DNA of 64,000 nt, taken from Linanthus parryae. Its lineage: Eukaryota; Streptophyta; Magnoliopsida; Ericales; Polemoniaceae. Of this stretch, positions 1-12,101 are shown one piece after another. The position numbers and the translations under genes were made by a program. Location: the NCBI GenBank assembly GCA_023055425.1, contig JALGPY010000012.1:16813922-16877921 (forward strand). Direction: 5' to 3'. The notes beneath the pieces are model-generated. The model was not told where the DNA came from and made no database searches. It saw nothing but the letters and a program-made list of their open reading frames with translations. How positions within the stretch are numbered: the first letter of the stretch is position 1; each line of letters opens with the position of its first letter.

Positions 1-478
1 ACACCAAAGATTGCGAAGACCTCCACGATTACAACCCTAGCACCGGTTCAGTTTCCGCCACAACATCAGCCACGGCCACGACCACATCTCCAAACCGTCC
101 CACACCACCGGTCAAGCTGATTTCCCCCGCTGAGCAAGCGGAGAGACATCGTCAGGGACTATGTTTTAACTGCAGTGAAAATGAAATTCGGGTTCTTAAA
201 TGCAAAGCTCAATTTCTACTTTTTTGCACCGAGGACGGTGACACGGCAAACCCACCTATCCCTCTTGATGCGGATGATCCGAGTATCATTGCAGACAATC
301 TCTCACATCTCCATACATTGGCAGGTAAACCGCACCCCCGAGCTCTTAAATTATCAAGCACTATTGGTGATGTTTTCGTACATGCTCTCATTGACGGGGG
401 AGGTACTCACAACTTCATCCACCCTACTATGGCTGAACACTTGAAATTGTTGCTTCATCCTATTACCCCGATTTGGTA
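1..478 (+). pseudogene. gag zinc-knuckle and aspartic protease remnant
   Basis: One frame reads through a half zinc knuckle (GLCFNCSE, around 150-177) whose second half is missing. It continues into a retropepsin-like stretch with ALIDGGGTHNFI near 389-424. In plant gypsy proteases this site normally reads DSGSTHNF, so the catalytic DSG has become DGG. The frame stops at about 478. The missing knuckle half and altered active site point to a dead copy. The upstream gag lies outside the window. Confidence 0.7.
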
Positions 479-839
479 AGCTCACGTTGAAATTCATGTG
501 GCAGGGTAAACAGTTGGTGTTGAAAGGGGTTGATCACGACCCTCGTGCTATTTATTATAATGCTTTGTCCACGCATTACCCGATCCACCCGCGGCCCCGG
601 ACGAGTTCCCTACTGGTCTACCGGACTCGGTGCGAGGTTCTGACTCAGCATCAGAGCATGTTTGCTCTACCCATAGGCCTTCCGCCATCTCACCAGTGGG
701 ATCACCGTATCCTTCTTCGGCATGGAACCAGTCCAGTCAACTTTCAGCCATATCATTATCCGCATTTTCAGAAATCTGAGATCGAGCGTCAGGCGCAAGA
801 TATGCTTTGACAGGGGGTTATCCAATCAAGCATCAGTGC

Positions 840-1570
840 TTTCTCTTCTCCAGTTTTGTTGGTTCGAAAGAAGGATGGCACTTATCGTATCTGTGTTGAT
901 TACCGTTCCCTTAATGCGGTGACGGTTCTAGACCACTTCCCATCCCGACGACGGATGAGTTGTTTGATGAGCTTGGCATGGCTCGTTTCTTTTACAAGCT
1001 TGATTTACGTTCCGGATACCATCAGATTCGAATGCACACTGCTGACATTGAGAAGACTGCTTTTCGTACTCACGATGGTCATTATGATTTCCTTGTCATG
1101 CCGTTTGGATTGACCAATGCTCCTTCTACTTTCCAGGAAGCTATGAACCACATCTTCTGGCCTTTCCTTCGCTCCTTTGTGATTGTGTTTTTTGACGATA
1201 TTCTCATCTACAACACCACTTTGGAGTTGCATTTCCATCACCTACACCACGTTCTCTCTCTCTTGGCTGATAACTATTTTATGTTAAGCTATCTATGTTT
1301 TCCTTCAGTAGGATGAGTGTCGATTACTTAGGACACGTGATTTCAGCAGGACATGTTTAGGCTGATCCTCCGAAACTCGATGCTATGGCTGCCTAGTCGA
1401 CCCCTGTTTCGGTCAAACAGCTTCGTGGATTCTTGGGCTTGACTGGGTACTACAGACTTTTTATCAGAGATTACGCCACGATCACTTCTCCCTTGACTCA
1501 TATTTTGAAGAAGGACGCTTTTGTTTAGTCTCCTGCCGCTGAGCAGAGCTTCATGGCTTTGAAGTAGGCT
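840..1570 (+). pseudogene. gypsy reverse transcriptase remnant
   Basis: Two overlapping frames give RT motifs in order: [19 protein letters not shown] (from about 858), [15 protein letters not shown] (about 990), [13 protein letters not shown] (about 1100) and VFFDDILIY (about 1189-1215, catalytic DD). A frameshift is needed near 930-960 and again after 1290. The thumb and connection region ([13 protein letters not shown], about 1431-1464) is interrupted by stop codons near 1396, 1527 and 1566. The fold is recognisable but no product could be made. Confidence 0.85.
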
Positions 1571-2800
1571 ATGACTTCTGCCCCAGGGTTACGATTACCA
1601 GATCTTGCAGCACCATTTGAACTTGAGACAGATTCCTCGGACAACGAGGTTGGGGCGGTTCTTATCCAGTCAGGTCATCCATTCGCCTTTTTCAGCAAGA
1701 AGTTGGGTCCTCGATTGCGTGTCTCTTCTACCTATCACAAGGAACTTTATGCGGTCGTTGAAGCTGTACAGAAGTGGCGAAAATATCTATTGGTCCGCGA
1801 GTTTTTCATTCACAGCGATCAACGTAGCCTGAAGGAATTGTTATCTCAGGTGATTCAGACTCCGAATCAGCAGTTCTTTATCCGAAAGCTCATGGGTTTT
1901 CAGTTTCGGATCGAGTACAAGCCAGGCAAGGCCAATCGCGTGGCGGATGCGTTGTCGTGTCGTTACTCTGAGGACGATTCGGGTTCCTTACTGGTGGCCG
2001 CCATTCAGCCTTTGTCGGCCGTCATGCAGGTCATTCGCAGGGAGACTCAGACCATGCATGACTTCCAGGCTCTTGTTGCAGCTCCTCAGTCCAACTCCAA
2101 GCTACTACATTTTACCTTCGTTGATGGGGTGCTGTATTATCACACTCTGACTTGTATCAGTCGTACGTCTTCTATTCGGGATACCTTGTTACAGGAGTTC
2201 AACAGTTCACCAGCAGCTGGTCATCTAGGTATTTATCGCACTTACCGTCATTTAGCAGCAGTTTTTTATTGGCCCGATATGCGTACCGATGTGCACCGGT
2301 TTGTGTTTCCTTATATCACTTGTCAAACCACCAAGTACTCGACGCAGAAACCGGGTGGATTACTGCAGCCTTTGCCTATACCCGACCGTGTCGTGGCTGC
2401 GACCTCTATGGATTTCATCACGGGCCTTCCACCCTCTCAGGTTTCTACAGCAGTGATGGTCGTGGTCGATCGTTTGACCAAATATGTGCATTTTGGGCAT
2501 CTTCTGACTGATTTTGATGCACCACATGTGGCACGCTTGTTTGTTGATGTGGTGGTCAAGCATCATGGATTTCCAGAGACGTTGGTTTCAGATCGTGACC
2601 CGGTCTACATGAGCACCTTCTGGAAGGAATTGCTGAAGCTCAGTGGCACCACACTTAAATTTAGTACTGCTTATCATCCTCATACGGACGGTCAGACGGA
2701 GGTCTTTAATCATGGGTTGGAGCAGTATCTGCGGGCTTTCACATCTGAGCAGCCCCGAGTATGGGTTCTTTTTTTCTTTCTTGGGCTGAGCTTTCACTAA
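1571..2800 (+). pseudogene. gypsy RNase H and integrase remnant
   Basis: An open stretch of 409 codons starts inside the RNase H domain (ELETDSSDNEVGAVL, then YHKELYAVVEAVQKWRKYL and FFIHSDQRSLKEL). It continues through the integrase HHCC-type region (GHLGIYRTYRHL... CQTTK) into the catalytic core. The D, D, E residues are visible in MDFITGLPP, SDRDPVYMS and GQTEVFNHGLEQYL. The frame is lost near 2770, just after the core, where a T-rich stretch has shifted it. The catalytic triad looks intact although the polyprotein is broken on both sides. Confidence 0.85.
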
Positions 2801-2867
2801 ACTGTAGTCACAATGAAGTATTAATACATCTCCCTACCGTGATCTATATGGGTGTGATCCTCCGTCC

Positions 2868-3605
2868 TTGTTTCACACTCTGCCGACTAACAGTAAGTCC
2901 CCTACTGTTGATTCTTTGGTCCACGAACGCTATAAGATTTTGAATGATTTGAAGGGACACTTGGGGAAGATGCAGCAGCGTATGAGGAATCAAGCTAACA
3001 AACACCTCCGCGATGTTTCTTTTCAGGTTGGTGATTTGGTTTTGTTGTGTCTGCAGCCTTATAGGCAACAATCTCTGGCTAAGCCCTTGTCGGCTAAATT
3101 AGCTCGCCGATACTACGGTCCCTTTGCGATCCTAGAGTGTGTGGGACCGGTAGCCTACCGGTTACAGCTGCCCGAATTATGCCGTTTGCATAACGTTTTT
3201 CACGTTTCCTTGCTCCGGCCTTTTTTCCCGAATCAGACATCGGTTTCTCCAGTGGCTCTTCCCGACGTGTTTTTCAAAGGCCAACCAGTGGAAGTCCCTC
3301 TTTCGGCCTCTCATGAGCGGACAAATCTTGTCGCTGACACACCTCAACGTCAGTGGTTGGTCTCCTGGTCCGATGGTGCACCACCTACATGGGAGCCCGC
3401 GCATGAGTTGCAGGTATCTTTTCCCAATTTACAGCTTGAGGACAAGCTGGTTTCTCAGACCGGGGGAGTTGATACGCGTACCGTGACCCCTACCAGAGAG
3501 GATGTTGACAGTAACGAGGATGATGATAGCTTAGAGGTTCAGACTACGGAGCGGCCGAGGCGCAGGGTTTCTCCTCCATCGTATTTAAAAGATTATGTTC
3601 GTTAG
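2868..3605 (+). pseudogene. gypsy integrase C-terminus and chromodomain
   Basis: A second open stretch continues the integrase in another frame: FQVGDLVLLCLQPYRQ, LARRYYGPFAILECVG, YRLQLPE and HNVFHVSLLRPF are the usual GPF/Y module. A chromodomain follows (WLVSWSDGAPPTWEPAHEL, about 3354-3410). Chromodomains of this class target integration to heterochromatin. The tail after LEDKLVSQTGG reads across the purine tract into the predicted LTR and ends RRRVSPPSYLKDYVR. The start shown is only where the frame opens; it is not a real translation start. Confidence 0.85.
3456..3468 (+). other. Probable polypurine tract of the gypsy element
   Basis: A G-rich purine run (cgggggag) lies directly before TGATACGCG, the proposed start of the 3' LTR. 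It falls inside the coding frame, as in Reina-type chromoviruses. The call rests on position and composition. Confidence 0.5.
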
Positions 3606-3823
3606 TTTCAATTTTTATTCAGTCGGGTTGATTTAGTTTGTTATTTGAAATTTTGGGGTCAAGTTGGATTTCTTGTTTTATCCGGGGTTTCTTTACGGTT
3701 CTTTATTCGGATTAAGAATAGGTCGAACCGTCAGGGTTAGTGATATAAAAGGGGTGTAATTTTTCAGAAATCAATAAGAAAAATTTTGAACCCTAAACTG
3801 TTTTCTTTTTTCTTCGGTCTTGG
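3470..3823 (+). repeat. Gypsy 3' LTR, left part (interrupted)
   Basis: The sequence begins TGATACGCG after the purine tract. It carries a TATA-like gatataaaagg at about 3741-3751 and an AATAAGAA-type A-rich stretch near 3772-3785, as expected for a short LTR. It stops at the CTTGG target duplication and would resume at 23129 for a few tens of bases, giving an LTR of roughly 380 bp. No 5' LTR is available to confirm the ends. Confidence 0.5.
3819..3823 (+). repeat. Target site duplication CTTGG (left copy)
   Basis: CTTGG at 3819-3823 is repeated exactly at 23124-23128, immediately outside the two TGTAATA...TGTTACA ends of the LARD-like element. A 5-bp duplication is standard for LTR-retrotransposon integration. 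Confidence 0.9.
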
Positions 3824-6800
3824 TGTAATACCCCGTCTTTTTAGTATATAATTAATGACTTTTTCGTTATTTTAAATGTTTATTTTCAAAATAGGGGGAT
3901 AATAGATATTTTTATAAATTTAAACAGTGATTTTCAAATTATTGCTAGTAGGGGAGGTCGTTGTACTTTTAGACAACATTAAATAGCTAGGTTAGGGTTA
4001 TTTATAAATGTTATGAAGGGGGTGTAGTTGTAATTACCTATAAACCTACTTAGGAAACAAAAATTTTGTTTCCCAACATCATCTCTCTCTCTCCCCCTTA
4101 CGTCTCTGCCTCACCCTCCCCTATTTCTTCTCTTCTTCTTCTCCTTCGGCACACCCCCGAGACAACCACCACCACTCCCGAAACCAGCGCCACCCCCAAC
4201 GCCACCACTCTCTTCTCTTCTTTCCTTCTGTCTTCCCTCTCTCTCTCTCTCTCTCTCTCCCTGTTCTGTCCGGCAGAGAAGCACAGCAGCAACAGCAGCG
4301 GCAAAGGCCACTGCCGCCGCCGGGAATCACCACCACTTACCACTACCTTCATCTCCCTCATCTATCTCTCTCCACCACCTGAATCAGCAACAGAACAGGA
4401 GCAGCAGCATGGCAGCAGCAGCTGGTGGCAGCGGCCAAAGGCCACCACCGCCGCCACGGTCCCCGACGGGAATCATCGTCCCAACCACCACCACCTTCTC
4501 ACTCGTTCTCCCACTCAATTCTGGTCCCGATGAGCTCGACAGTAACACCAGAAGCCCCCGACGAGCCATGTAGAAGCAGCAATATCAAAAGACATCATCG
4601 CCGCCGCCGGTAACTCCATGGAAACCGGCGAGGAAGTGGGTCAAGCACAACCAGTGCTACCCACCCCTCCAAAATGGTCCCAATCGCTGCCTAGAGATCC
4701 GAGGAGATGAATTTCAACCCAATCCGGATCCAAGGAAGTCCAGGTAGCCGGAATCGACCTCCATTGCCGACCACTCCGACGAGTGCTTCGACCCGCCTCG
4801 TTTCTTGACCGTTTCTTGCGTTTCATGGATTGGGTATGCTCTAAATCTTCTCCTGAGTTGTTTTATGTAATCAAGATCAAGTTTTAAGGCCTCGAATCCA
4901 CATTTTAATCGGTTAGTTTGAATGCTCATGCCTAGGGGGTTAAAGTGTCATTTTCAGAAAGTTTTCTGGGGGGTTATTATGTTGTTTCAGAAACTTAGGG
5001 GGAGGCAGTTGACATTTCAGAAACTTTTTGGTGGTACTAGATGCAGTTTACAATTTCAGATTCATTTAGAAATTTAGTTTTCCGTTAATATGTTTAGATA
5101 ATTTATAATTAGTAACTATATCTTTAAATAAATTGTTTGGGGGTAATATCTGCACAATCAGGAATTTTTATTGGAAACAGATTTTGGTTTGAATTAGAAC
5201 TCTAGTACATACTAAATAGTTTGCGTGTTTTATTTTGAAAGAGAGTATTTTCTATAAATGAAAAAGAGCTAATTACATATTTAGATATAAGTTAAAAATA
5301 GATCGGGATATTTAGCAAGTAGCATCGGGTATGCTTATAAGATGAGTATTTCTTCTATTGACAAAAGTGTTTAGTAAACGTTTTTTTTAACTAGTGTAAA
5401 ATAGATTGGAAATAATTGTGAAATGGTAAGAAATAATTTTTCTAAGTTGAAAATTAATTCTTTTCCAAAAATAATAATAATTATAGTAATTTATCATAAT
5501 TTTGGCATAATATTACAAGAATTATATATTACTTTTACTTGATAGAAATTAACTTTGTACTAGTAAGATTTGTACATATGAATAGGTATCGAATAAAGCT
5601 TGTTTTCCTAATAAATATTTTATGATATCACTTTTAGAATAAACTAGTTAGAAAGTAATTTGAGGAATATTTATGAATAGTTTATTTACTTAATACTTTA
5701 TCTTTTTCCAAATTAAAAGTAGTTATCTCTTATGTTTATAAATAGATGTCAAATAATAGTTATTTTCCTAATAGATATTTTTATGGTATCATCTCCTAAA
5801 CAAGTTAAGTATATAGTCTTTTATGTCACTATTGAGAACATATCTCCAATAATTAATTTTGTAAATTATACGATTTATTTCCTATGGGGAAGTTACTTAG
5901 GATGGTAAATTGTAATTGTTATAATATTGAGAATGAAAGGTGTTGTTGTAAAATGAAGTCTAAGCTAGTTAAGAATGTTTAAATCTAAACTTATTTTATC
6001 ACTATTTAAAATACAAGTGTCTTATTTATGAAATTTGAATGTCAATAGTACAATTTGAGAATGTCATCATTTTTATGTAGAAATTAGCGTGTTCGTTATG
6101 AGTATAGCAATATAAAAAGGAATCGGGGATGTATTAAGATCAAATAAGGCACTCTTCGACCTTCATTAGAAAATATAGTGTTTCACGTTGGATTATGTGA
6201 GCTAGATGAGGTTGTGACTGAGTAGGAATTATAAACTTGTAGGTGACGAGTTCGTCGACAAGGGCTACTTCTACCCGTCGAAGCTATTACGAGCTATTTG
6301 CTGTTTTATTGAGGTAAGTAGACATGCCAAGCCTAGCGTGCCCTGGCTTCTTTCGTGTCGAAATTGTGATTTTATATCCGTCTCAAAATGTGTTTTATGA
6401 CTTACATGCTATCCATGAGATTGATTTCGTTTTGAGATAAATGTTTTGAGAATGTTACACGAGATTAATAGTTCATTAATAATGCAAAGCGGAAAGAGTT
6501 GTGCGGGGATCAATATATTATGCATAGATTGTCGTGTTGACTTCGTGTCACTCGACCAAGTATTATTTTAACCCGTTCGCAACCTGCCGGGTGTCTCCAT
6601 GTACTTACCTCTCTGGCCCCAAGAAGTTTTAGGGGGGTGCCGGCACTTATGGTCTTGGTAGCTAGTGAAAGGATAGATCTTCCCCGCATCAACAAGTTAA
6701 TAATATGAGTTTCTTTGAGAAAAGATTTATGACAAGAAAGAAGAGATAGATTGGGAATAATATTCCCCGTTTCAGATACAAGAGAAGGATTGAGATGAAA

Positions 6801-7470
6801 AGTGAAAGAAAGAAAATTTCACATGTGGTTCTAGTATTCATACTTTATTCTCCAAGGATTTATTCAGTCATTGTTCATTCCCATTTATGTTGTTTTTGAA
6901 AAAAAAATATGCCTCTTAATCTGTTTACAAGCTTGGGTGTTGCTTACTCAGTATTTCATTGCTGACTTTAGAAAAACTGCGGTCTTTGTTTCTTTCCCCC
7001 GCAGGTCTTAAGAGCTGGATTATGGGGTAGCGGGATTCGACGCTCAGCTAGTATTTGTTAGTATTGGAATAAGTTGAACTTTCAGTATCACTTCATCTAG
7101 TGTAATAGTATATTATGTTGAGATAATTAAAAGTTTGTAATCTATTAGTATCAGATGTATTGTTCTTGATTTCCGCCGCCTCATTTTGAGTAGCACCCTC
7201 CTAGGCTCTCCGGTCCGGAACGGAAAGCTTGGGAACGAGGGGTGTTACAGGTGGGATTCGACGCTCAGCTAGTATTTGTTAGTATTGGAATAAGTTGAAA
7301 TTTCAGTATCACTTCATCTAGTGTAATAGTATATTATATTGAGATAATTAAAAGTTTGTAGTATATTAGTATCAGATGTATTGTTCTTGATTTCCGCCGC
7401 CTCATTTTGAGTAGCACCCTCCTAGGCTCTCCGGTCCGGAACGGAAAGCTTGGGAACGAGGGGTGTTACA
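3824..7470 (+). repeat. 5' LTR of the LARD-like element, including a 3'-terminal duplication
   Basis: The LTR proper runs 3824-7249, from TGTAATACCCC to GTGTTACA. A second copy of its last 218 bp follows (7253-7470) before the primer site. It contains CT/TC microsatellite sequence (about 4230-4260) and a GC-rich, CAG/CCG-rich stretch (4280-4620) that yields overlapping proline- and serine-rich frames on both strands; I see no sign that these are translated. It aligns with the 3' LTR along its whole length with scattered substitutions and small indels. Confidence 0.9.
7032..7470 (+). repeat. Tandem duplication of the LTR 3' end (218-bp unit, 221-bp period)
   Basis: The segment starting gggattcgacgctcagc at 7032 and ending gtgttaca at 7249 recurs at 7253-7470 with a few substitutions (for example gaactttcag versus gaaatttcag). 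The 3' LTR has one copy only, so the duplication is private to the 5' end of this insertion. The three bases at the junction (ggt) are the bases that normally lie between LTR end and primer site. Confidence 0.9.
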
Positions 7471-7472
7471 GG

Positions 7473-7484
7473 TGGTATCAGAGC
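7473..7484 (+). other. Primer binding site of the LARD-like element (initiator tRNA-Met type)
   Basis: TGGTATCAGAGC, complementary to the 3' end of plant initiator tRNA-Met, lies two bases after the LTR-terminal TGTTACA. It marks where minus-strand synthesis would start. Confidence 0.9.
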
Positions 7485-9047
7485 AGGCAATCTAAAACGG
7501 GAATTAAATCTGTAGGGAAACTTAAAATGGACATAGGACAAGATTATTAAAATTGGAAAAGCCGATTTGAGTTATGGGTAGCTTAAGTGTTAGTATACTA
7601 GGTCCCACCCACCCTCGTCATTTGATACTATTACTTGGTTTGATTTGAGTAATTTGTTCATGGTAGATTGATTTACAAATGTTATTCATGTGATAGATAA
7701 TGAGAAATATGGATTATAGTAATTAGATTCTGCAATATGAATTATGTGTTGTCCTATCTAAGGAGAAGAGTTATATGAGTATCCACTACAAGTGTTATTC
7801 CTATGATGGAAAATAAAGGTTATGAGATATGAGAACTAGATTATGGATTGCAGTTGATATACGGATTAATTCGAGAAGATGAGTTTCAGGTGTATAACCA
7901 ATGAATTTTATATGTTGCATGATTTGATATTTGTATGATATGTCACTTCGTATGAGACATTTCAAACTAACAGTTGTGCATGAGACTACAGGTAATGGCC
8001 TAGAAATATGATTAATAGACCACTAAGTTACTATTTATACCAGGAAGATTTGACATAAACAGACGGTTCAGAACAATAACCTTATGGGGCAAATCTTAGT
8101 TCGCTAGGCCATGTGACTCTTATTAGGAATCTAAGGGAAGTATCAGATTTCGACCATGGGAGAAAATGCACCTAAAATATGTAACGGAAATGCTAATGCG
8201 TTTAACGTGTGAACCCTAGTTTCATTAACTAGACTTTTGAAGAATTTGATGACGTATTCAAGGTACTAGCTGGGATGGTAATTTGGAGTTAAAGGATAAG
8301 AAAGTTACTTATTATGATTAAATTGAGTTATCTTAGAAACGGTCGAAGGAGTTCCCACCCACCCACGCCTAAGAAAATTAACTGTGAACTCAACTTGACG
8401 AGCCTTGGACGCGTTTTAATTATAATCTGACAGTCTTAGTTATTAGATGGTTTGAAGGGTTGGTTCGACTATACTTGTCCATGAGTTGCACGAGAGAGTC
8501 AAATTTAGACTAAACCGTCATAAATGATTTGGGGGCTCTAAGGATATCTACCTATCTTAGGTGTTACGCGGAGTCTGGTTACCTTAATGTTTCTTGAGAA
8601 TCTATTTGGTTATGTTTTGCTTTTGGAGATATAGTACTCACTTGGAAATAGTAATATTTAAAATTGAAAATAAATATTGTTGGTTCACTAATGGTCGTCT
8701 ACAAGCTTGGGATTTTCCCTATGACAGAAGTAGATAGATTTAGTATAAAGTTTCATATTTGGTGTTATAATGTTCGAATCTCGATCTGAAGATTATTTCA
8801 AGGTTTTAACTCAAATTTTAGAATGCCACATATAAATATGTGATTTCATAGTGATGACTCGGAAGTTATTTTCCTATTAAGGTAAATTTTAGAAGCTTTT
8901 CATATTGCCTAACTATCTCAGAAACACTTGGAGTATTGTTACGATGTTTTTCTCACAATTAGAATGTGTTGAGTATTCTTAAGAATTTTATGCTACACGT
9001 ACACCACTTTGAGGTTTTAATGTTTTATTAAGCTAGGAAGAAATATT
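7485..9047 (+). other. LARD-like interior, left part: no gene seen
   Basis: About 1.6 kb of AT-rich sequence with stops in every frame. No gag, zinc knuckle or pol motif can be read. It continues at 17503 on the other side of copia-1. Confidence 0.75.
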
Positions 9048-9052
9048 GTACG

Positions 9053-10493
9053 TGTTGGAATAGATGCCCTAGAGGCAATCGTAGATTTAGTATGAACAAT
9101 GTTTTGGCTAGAATATTCATTTATTATTTATGGCGATATTTAATATAATGAAGTCCTTAGATAAATTGTGTTATTTATCTTAAATATCCCTAGTCCATTA
9201 TATTGATTAATAGGACAATCAAATATAGACTAGTATGTGGGTAGATTGATATGGAGATATCAAGTCTAACACATGGGTGTGCACTAGGAGTAATGGCATA
9301 CTGGATTGACCCACGACGAAAAGGATACATTAGATTATGTTAAGTCACAATCGCTTTTTCGTAGTGCTAATATTATTGCAATCCTTGGACTTGAAGTCAC
9401 TAGATACTCTAGTTGTGAAATATTGCGCTTTGATGTTATCAAACGTTACACCGTAACTGGGTAATCATAAAGGTGGCTATCGGGCGTGATAGGAAGCAAG
9501 CTTAGAGATCGTAGTGATGTAGATAGGATTTGTCCCTCCCACATAATGGGGGTAAATATCCACGGCCACTCGAGGGATGAGGCTTATTGAATGTCTGGCC
9601 AGACTCAGATAAATTAATATAGAGATATTAATGTTATCTGCAAGCATAAGCATATTCCCAGGATCGAGGAACTATGGATTGGATATACGGGTGTGACTAT
9701 TTATGTCTCGTGTCCAATCCGGATATGGAGAAAAAGGGATGATGCAATATGATATATTGAGCACAAAGGTTTGTCGGGATCACTGACTATTTCTATCGGT
9801 TGGGTGGCATGGATGTGTTGCTAGACACCGCTCCATGTTAGTAATAGTTACTACCAACTATATAGAAACCTATGGGGTCACACGTCAAATAGAGTAGAGC
9901 TAGATTTGGGATTAATTAATATGGATTAATTAATAGAAGGATCATTGTGCAACACCTTGCAAACTTAGTAGGACTAATTTGCAAGGAAGGGTATAGTTCT
10001 AGTCCTACTAGAACAAGAAAACTCTAATATGGAAACAACAAGGAGTTGTTGGAGTATATATAAGAGGCTCTAGCTTCCTTCCCACTAAGATGAGTTATTA
10101 TTAGATATAACACTAGAGTGGGAGAGAAAAAGGAGAGAGCAAGACAAAGAGCTAGGGCCGAACCCTAACCCCCGTCCGCCCCCTCTACCCGACGGCAAAA
10201 GGGTGGCCGAGCCCCTCCTTTGTGCTTTGTTGCTTTGTTGCTTTGATCTTCTTCCCTCTTCCTCCGGGTTCAAGCTAGCACTTGTTGTGAAGGAAGAATC
10301 TAGATCTCACCTCTAGACGTGGATCAACCGTAGAGACGAGGACATCATTCTTCGTGTGATCTCACAAATCAAAAGGTACACATCTTCTATGACCTTAATC
10401 ATGTTATGATGTCTCTTCCTGTGATCCTTGGTGGGCTTTGAGTAGGATTAAATTTTTGTTATTCCGCTGCGTTACCTACGTCAAAACCCAACA
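9053..10493 (+). repeat. 5' LTR of copia-1 (1441 bp)
   Basis: TGTTGGAATAGATGCC to TCAAAACCCAACA. A TATA box lies at tatatataag near 10056-10065, followed by a GC-richer transcribed stretch. The right copy is 16058-17497. Confidence 0.96.
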
Positions 10494-10494
10494 G

Positions 10495-10507
10495 TGGTAT
10501 CAGAGCC
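10495..10507 (+). other. Primer binding site of copia-1
   Basis: TGGTATCAGAGCC, one base after the 5' LTR, matches the 3' end of initiator tRNA-Met. Confidence 0.95.
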
Positions 10508-12101
10508 ACAGGTCGTAGAGCATAACATGATATTATGTGTTTACGATTTCAGTTCATACACCGTATTATTGTTTATTACGCGAAAACTGAAAAATTGGCA
10601 TAGTAGATGCAATATTGAATTTGATTCAATCAAACAAGACCCAATTTAACATTGGATGTTAGAATTGGTGAGTTTAATCACATAGGATGTGAATAATTGG
10701 GTTCTTGAAAAATTTGGGTTCATGGGCACATGATTGAAAAGGGGTTTTCAATTATGGAAATAAAATTATGGAAATAAATCCATATGGAAACAACCTTGCT
10801 TGGGCAACAAGGAAGGAGGAAGGGGACTAGGGCCGAAACCCTAGCCGCCCGCCCCTCCCTTGCGCGCCAAGCAAGGCCGCGGGCCTCTAGGCGTGCGGCG
10901 GTCCTAGGGTTCGGGCCACTTGTTGGCTTGGACCCTTTGGACCGTTGTGAAACCCTAGTTACCCAATTTCATTAAAATTAAACAAGCGCGTTAAAAATTG
11001 GTTTTAACTGTATTATGTGCTTTATTGCATGGTGGATGGATATGGCCTAGGATTGTGGATGTTTATTGATTTGTGGTTTGGTTTACGGCCTGCGAGCTGA
11101 TCAAATTAATGTAATAATTACTTAAGTTTTACGGCCTGCGATTCGTTCTTTTTCTCCTCGACATGTGAGGCTTTTGTTATTTATTTATTTATTCTAGATG
11201 TTAGGCTAGAATTAGAAATATTTAGATGATAGCCAAGAACATGGAGAAGAAGACCGGAGAACCAAAGGAGCCAAAAGACATCCCTAGGCGCGCAGCTATG
11301 GTGGAGCACATGGAGATGAGCTCAGCACTTTAGGGCAATTAGATATTATCATTGGCTTGATAATATCATTAGTCTAGAGGCCGTATCCATGCCACGTTTT
11401 TTTTGTTTTGTGGATGTTTATTATTCATGCCTTGTTATTTATTTTGTGTGTATGGCGCTACAAGCAAAACGATAACAAGATAATAATAAACAAAGTTGGT
11501 CTTTTATTGTGGATGGCCCAATCCAAATAAGTAGACCATGTTGATAAGATCAACCAAACAAATTAAAAGAAATCCCTCAATTAAATATTGCGTTTTGCCT
11601 TCTCTTGCCAAAACACCCTTCATGATCATGGCCTATTAAAATTCGGGCTTGCCAAAGCAAGGCGATTTTAATTTTTCATGATGTGTTGCGGACGACGCAA
11701 GCTAGTAATGCGTGTATGTTGAAAGCAAGAGGTTGGACGCAACTAGGCAAGCGTCAATTGGATTGATGAGCTTAGAGGCATGACAATTAGGAGTTATCCA
11801 GTTGGATAAAGAATAAAAGAAATTTATTCACCTAATTGGACCAAGAGTTGCATGGGATGCAATTGGAATGGTTCCTACCTAAATAACCAATTCTTGGGTG
11901 ACTTGCCAAAGCAAGCTCAAGAAGAAGTGAAAAAGGGATCTTGGACCCACTAGAAAGTATAAAGATATTTTCCGCTTAATAGTGAGGGCTATTAATCCGA
12001 GAAAAATAGTGGGAGCTATATTTAATGATCTAGCCATTGTTAAATATAGTTAAATTGTTCAAAATACTAAATTGCATATTTCTCGTTTTGTAGAATTCCA
12101 A
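10508..12101 (+). other. Copia-1 leader (untranslated)
   Basis: About 1.6 kb separates the primer site from the gag start, with no long frame. It contains TTTACGGCCTGCG twice (11082-11094 and 11128-11140), a motif also present in the leaders of copia-2 and the 469-bp-LTR element. A leader of this size may hold dimerisation or packaging signals; that is inference from position and conservation. Confidence 0.7.

Larger units (their letters stand above)
1..3823 (+). mobile_element. Decayed Ty3/gypsy chromovirus (Reina/Tekay-like), 3' portion
   Basis: The remnant of a gypsy element enters from the left edge and keeps the order gag knuckle, protease, RT, RNase H, integrase, chromodomain, which defines Ty3/gypsy chromoviruses. 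The frame is broken many times. The C-terminal coding sequence runs across a purine tract into what should be the 3' LTR, as in short-LTR Reina-type elements. The LTR is cut at 3823 by the LARD-like element and seems to resume at 23129. The 5' LTR lies outside the window. Clade assignment is inference from domain order and the chromodomain/LTR overlap. Confidence 0.85.

Noticed and set aside
4066..4533. 155-codon proline/serine-rich frame, with a 153-codon counterpart at 19949-20410
   Set aside because: Both copies lie in the LARD-like LTRs, start with TTG and not ATG, and overlap equally long frames on the opposite strand; this reflects GC-rich, CT-repeat composition.
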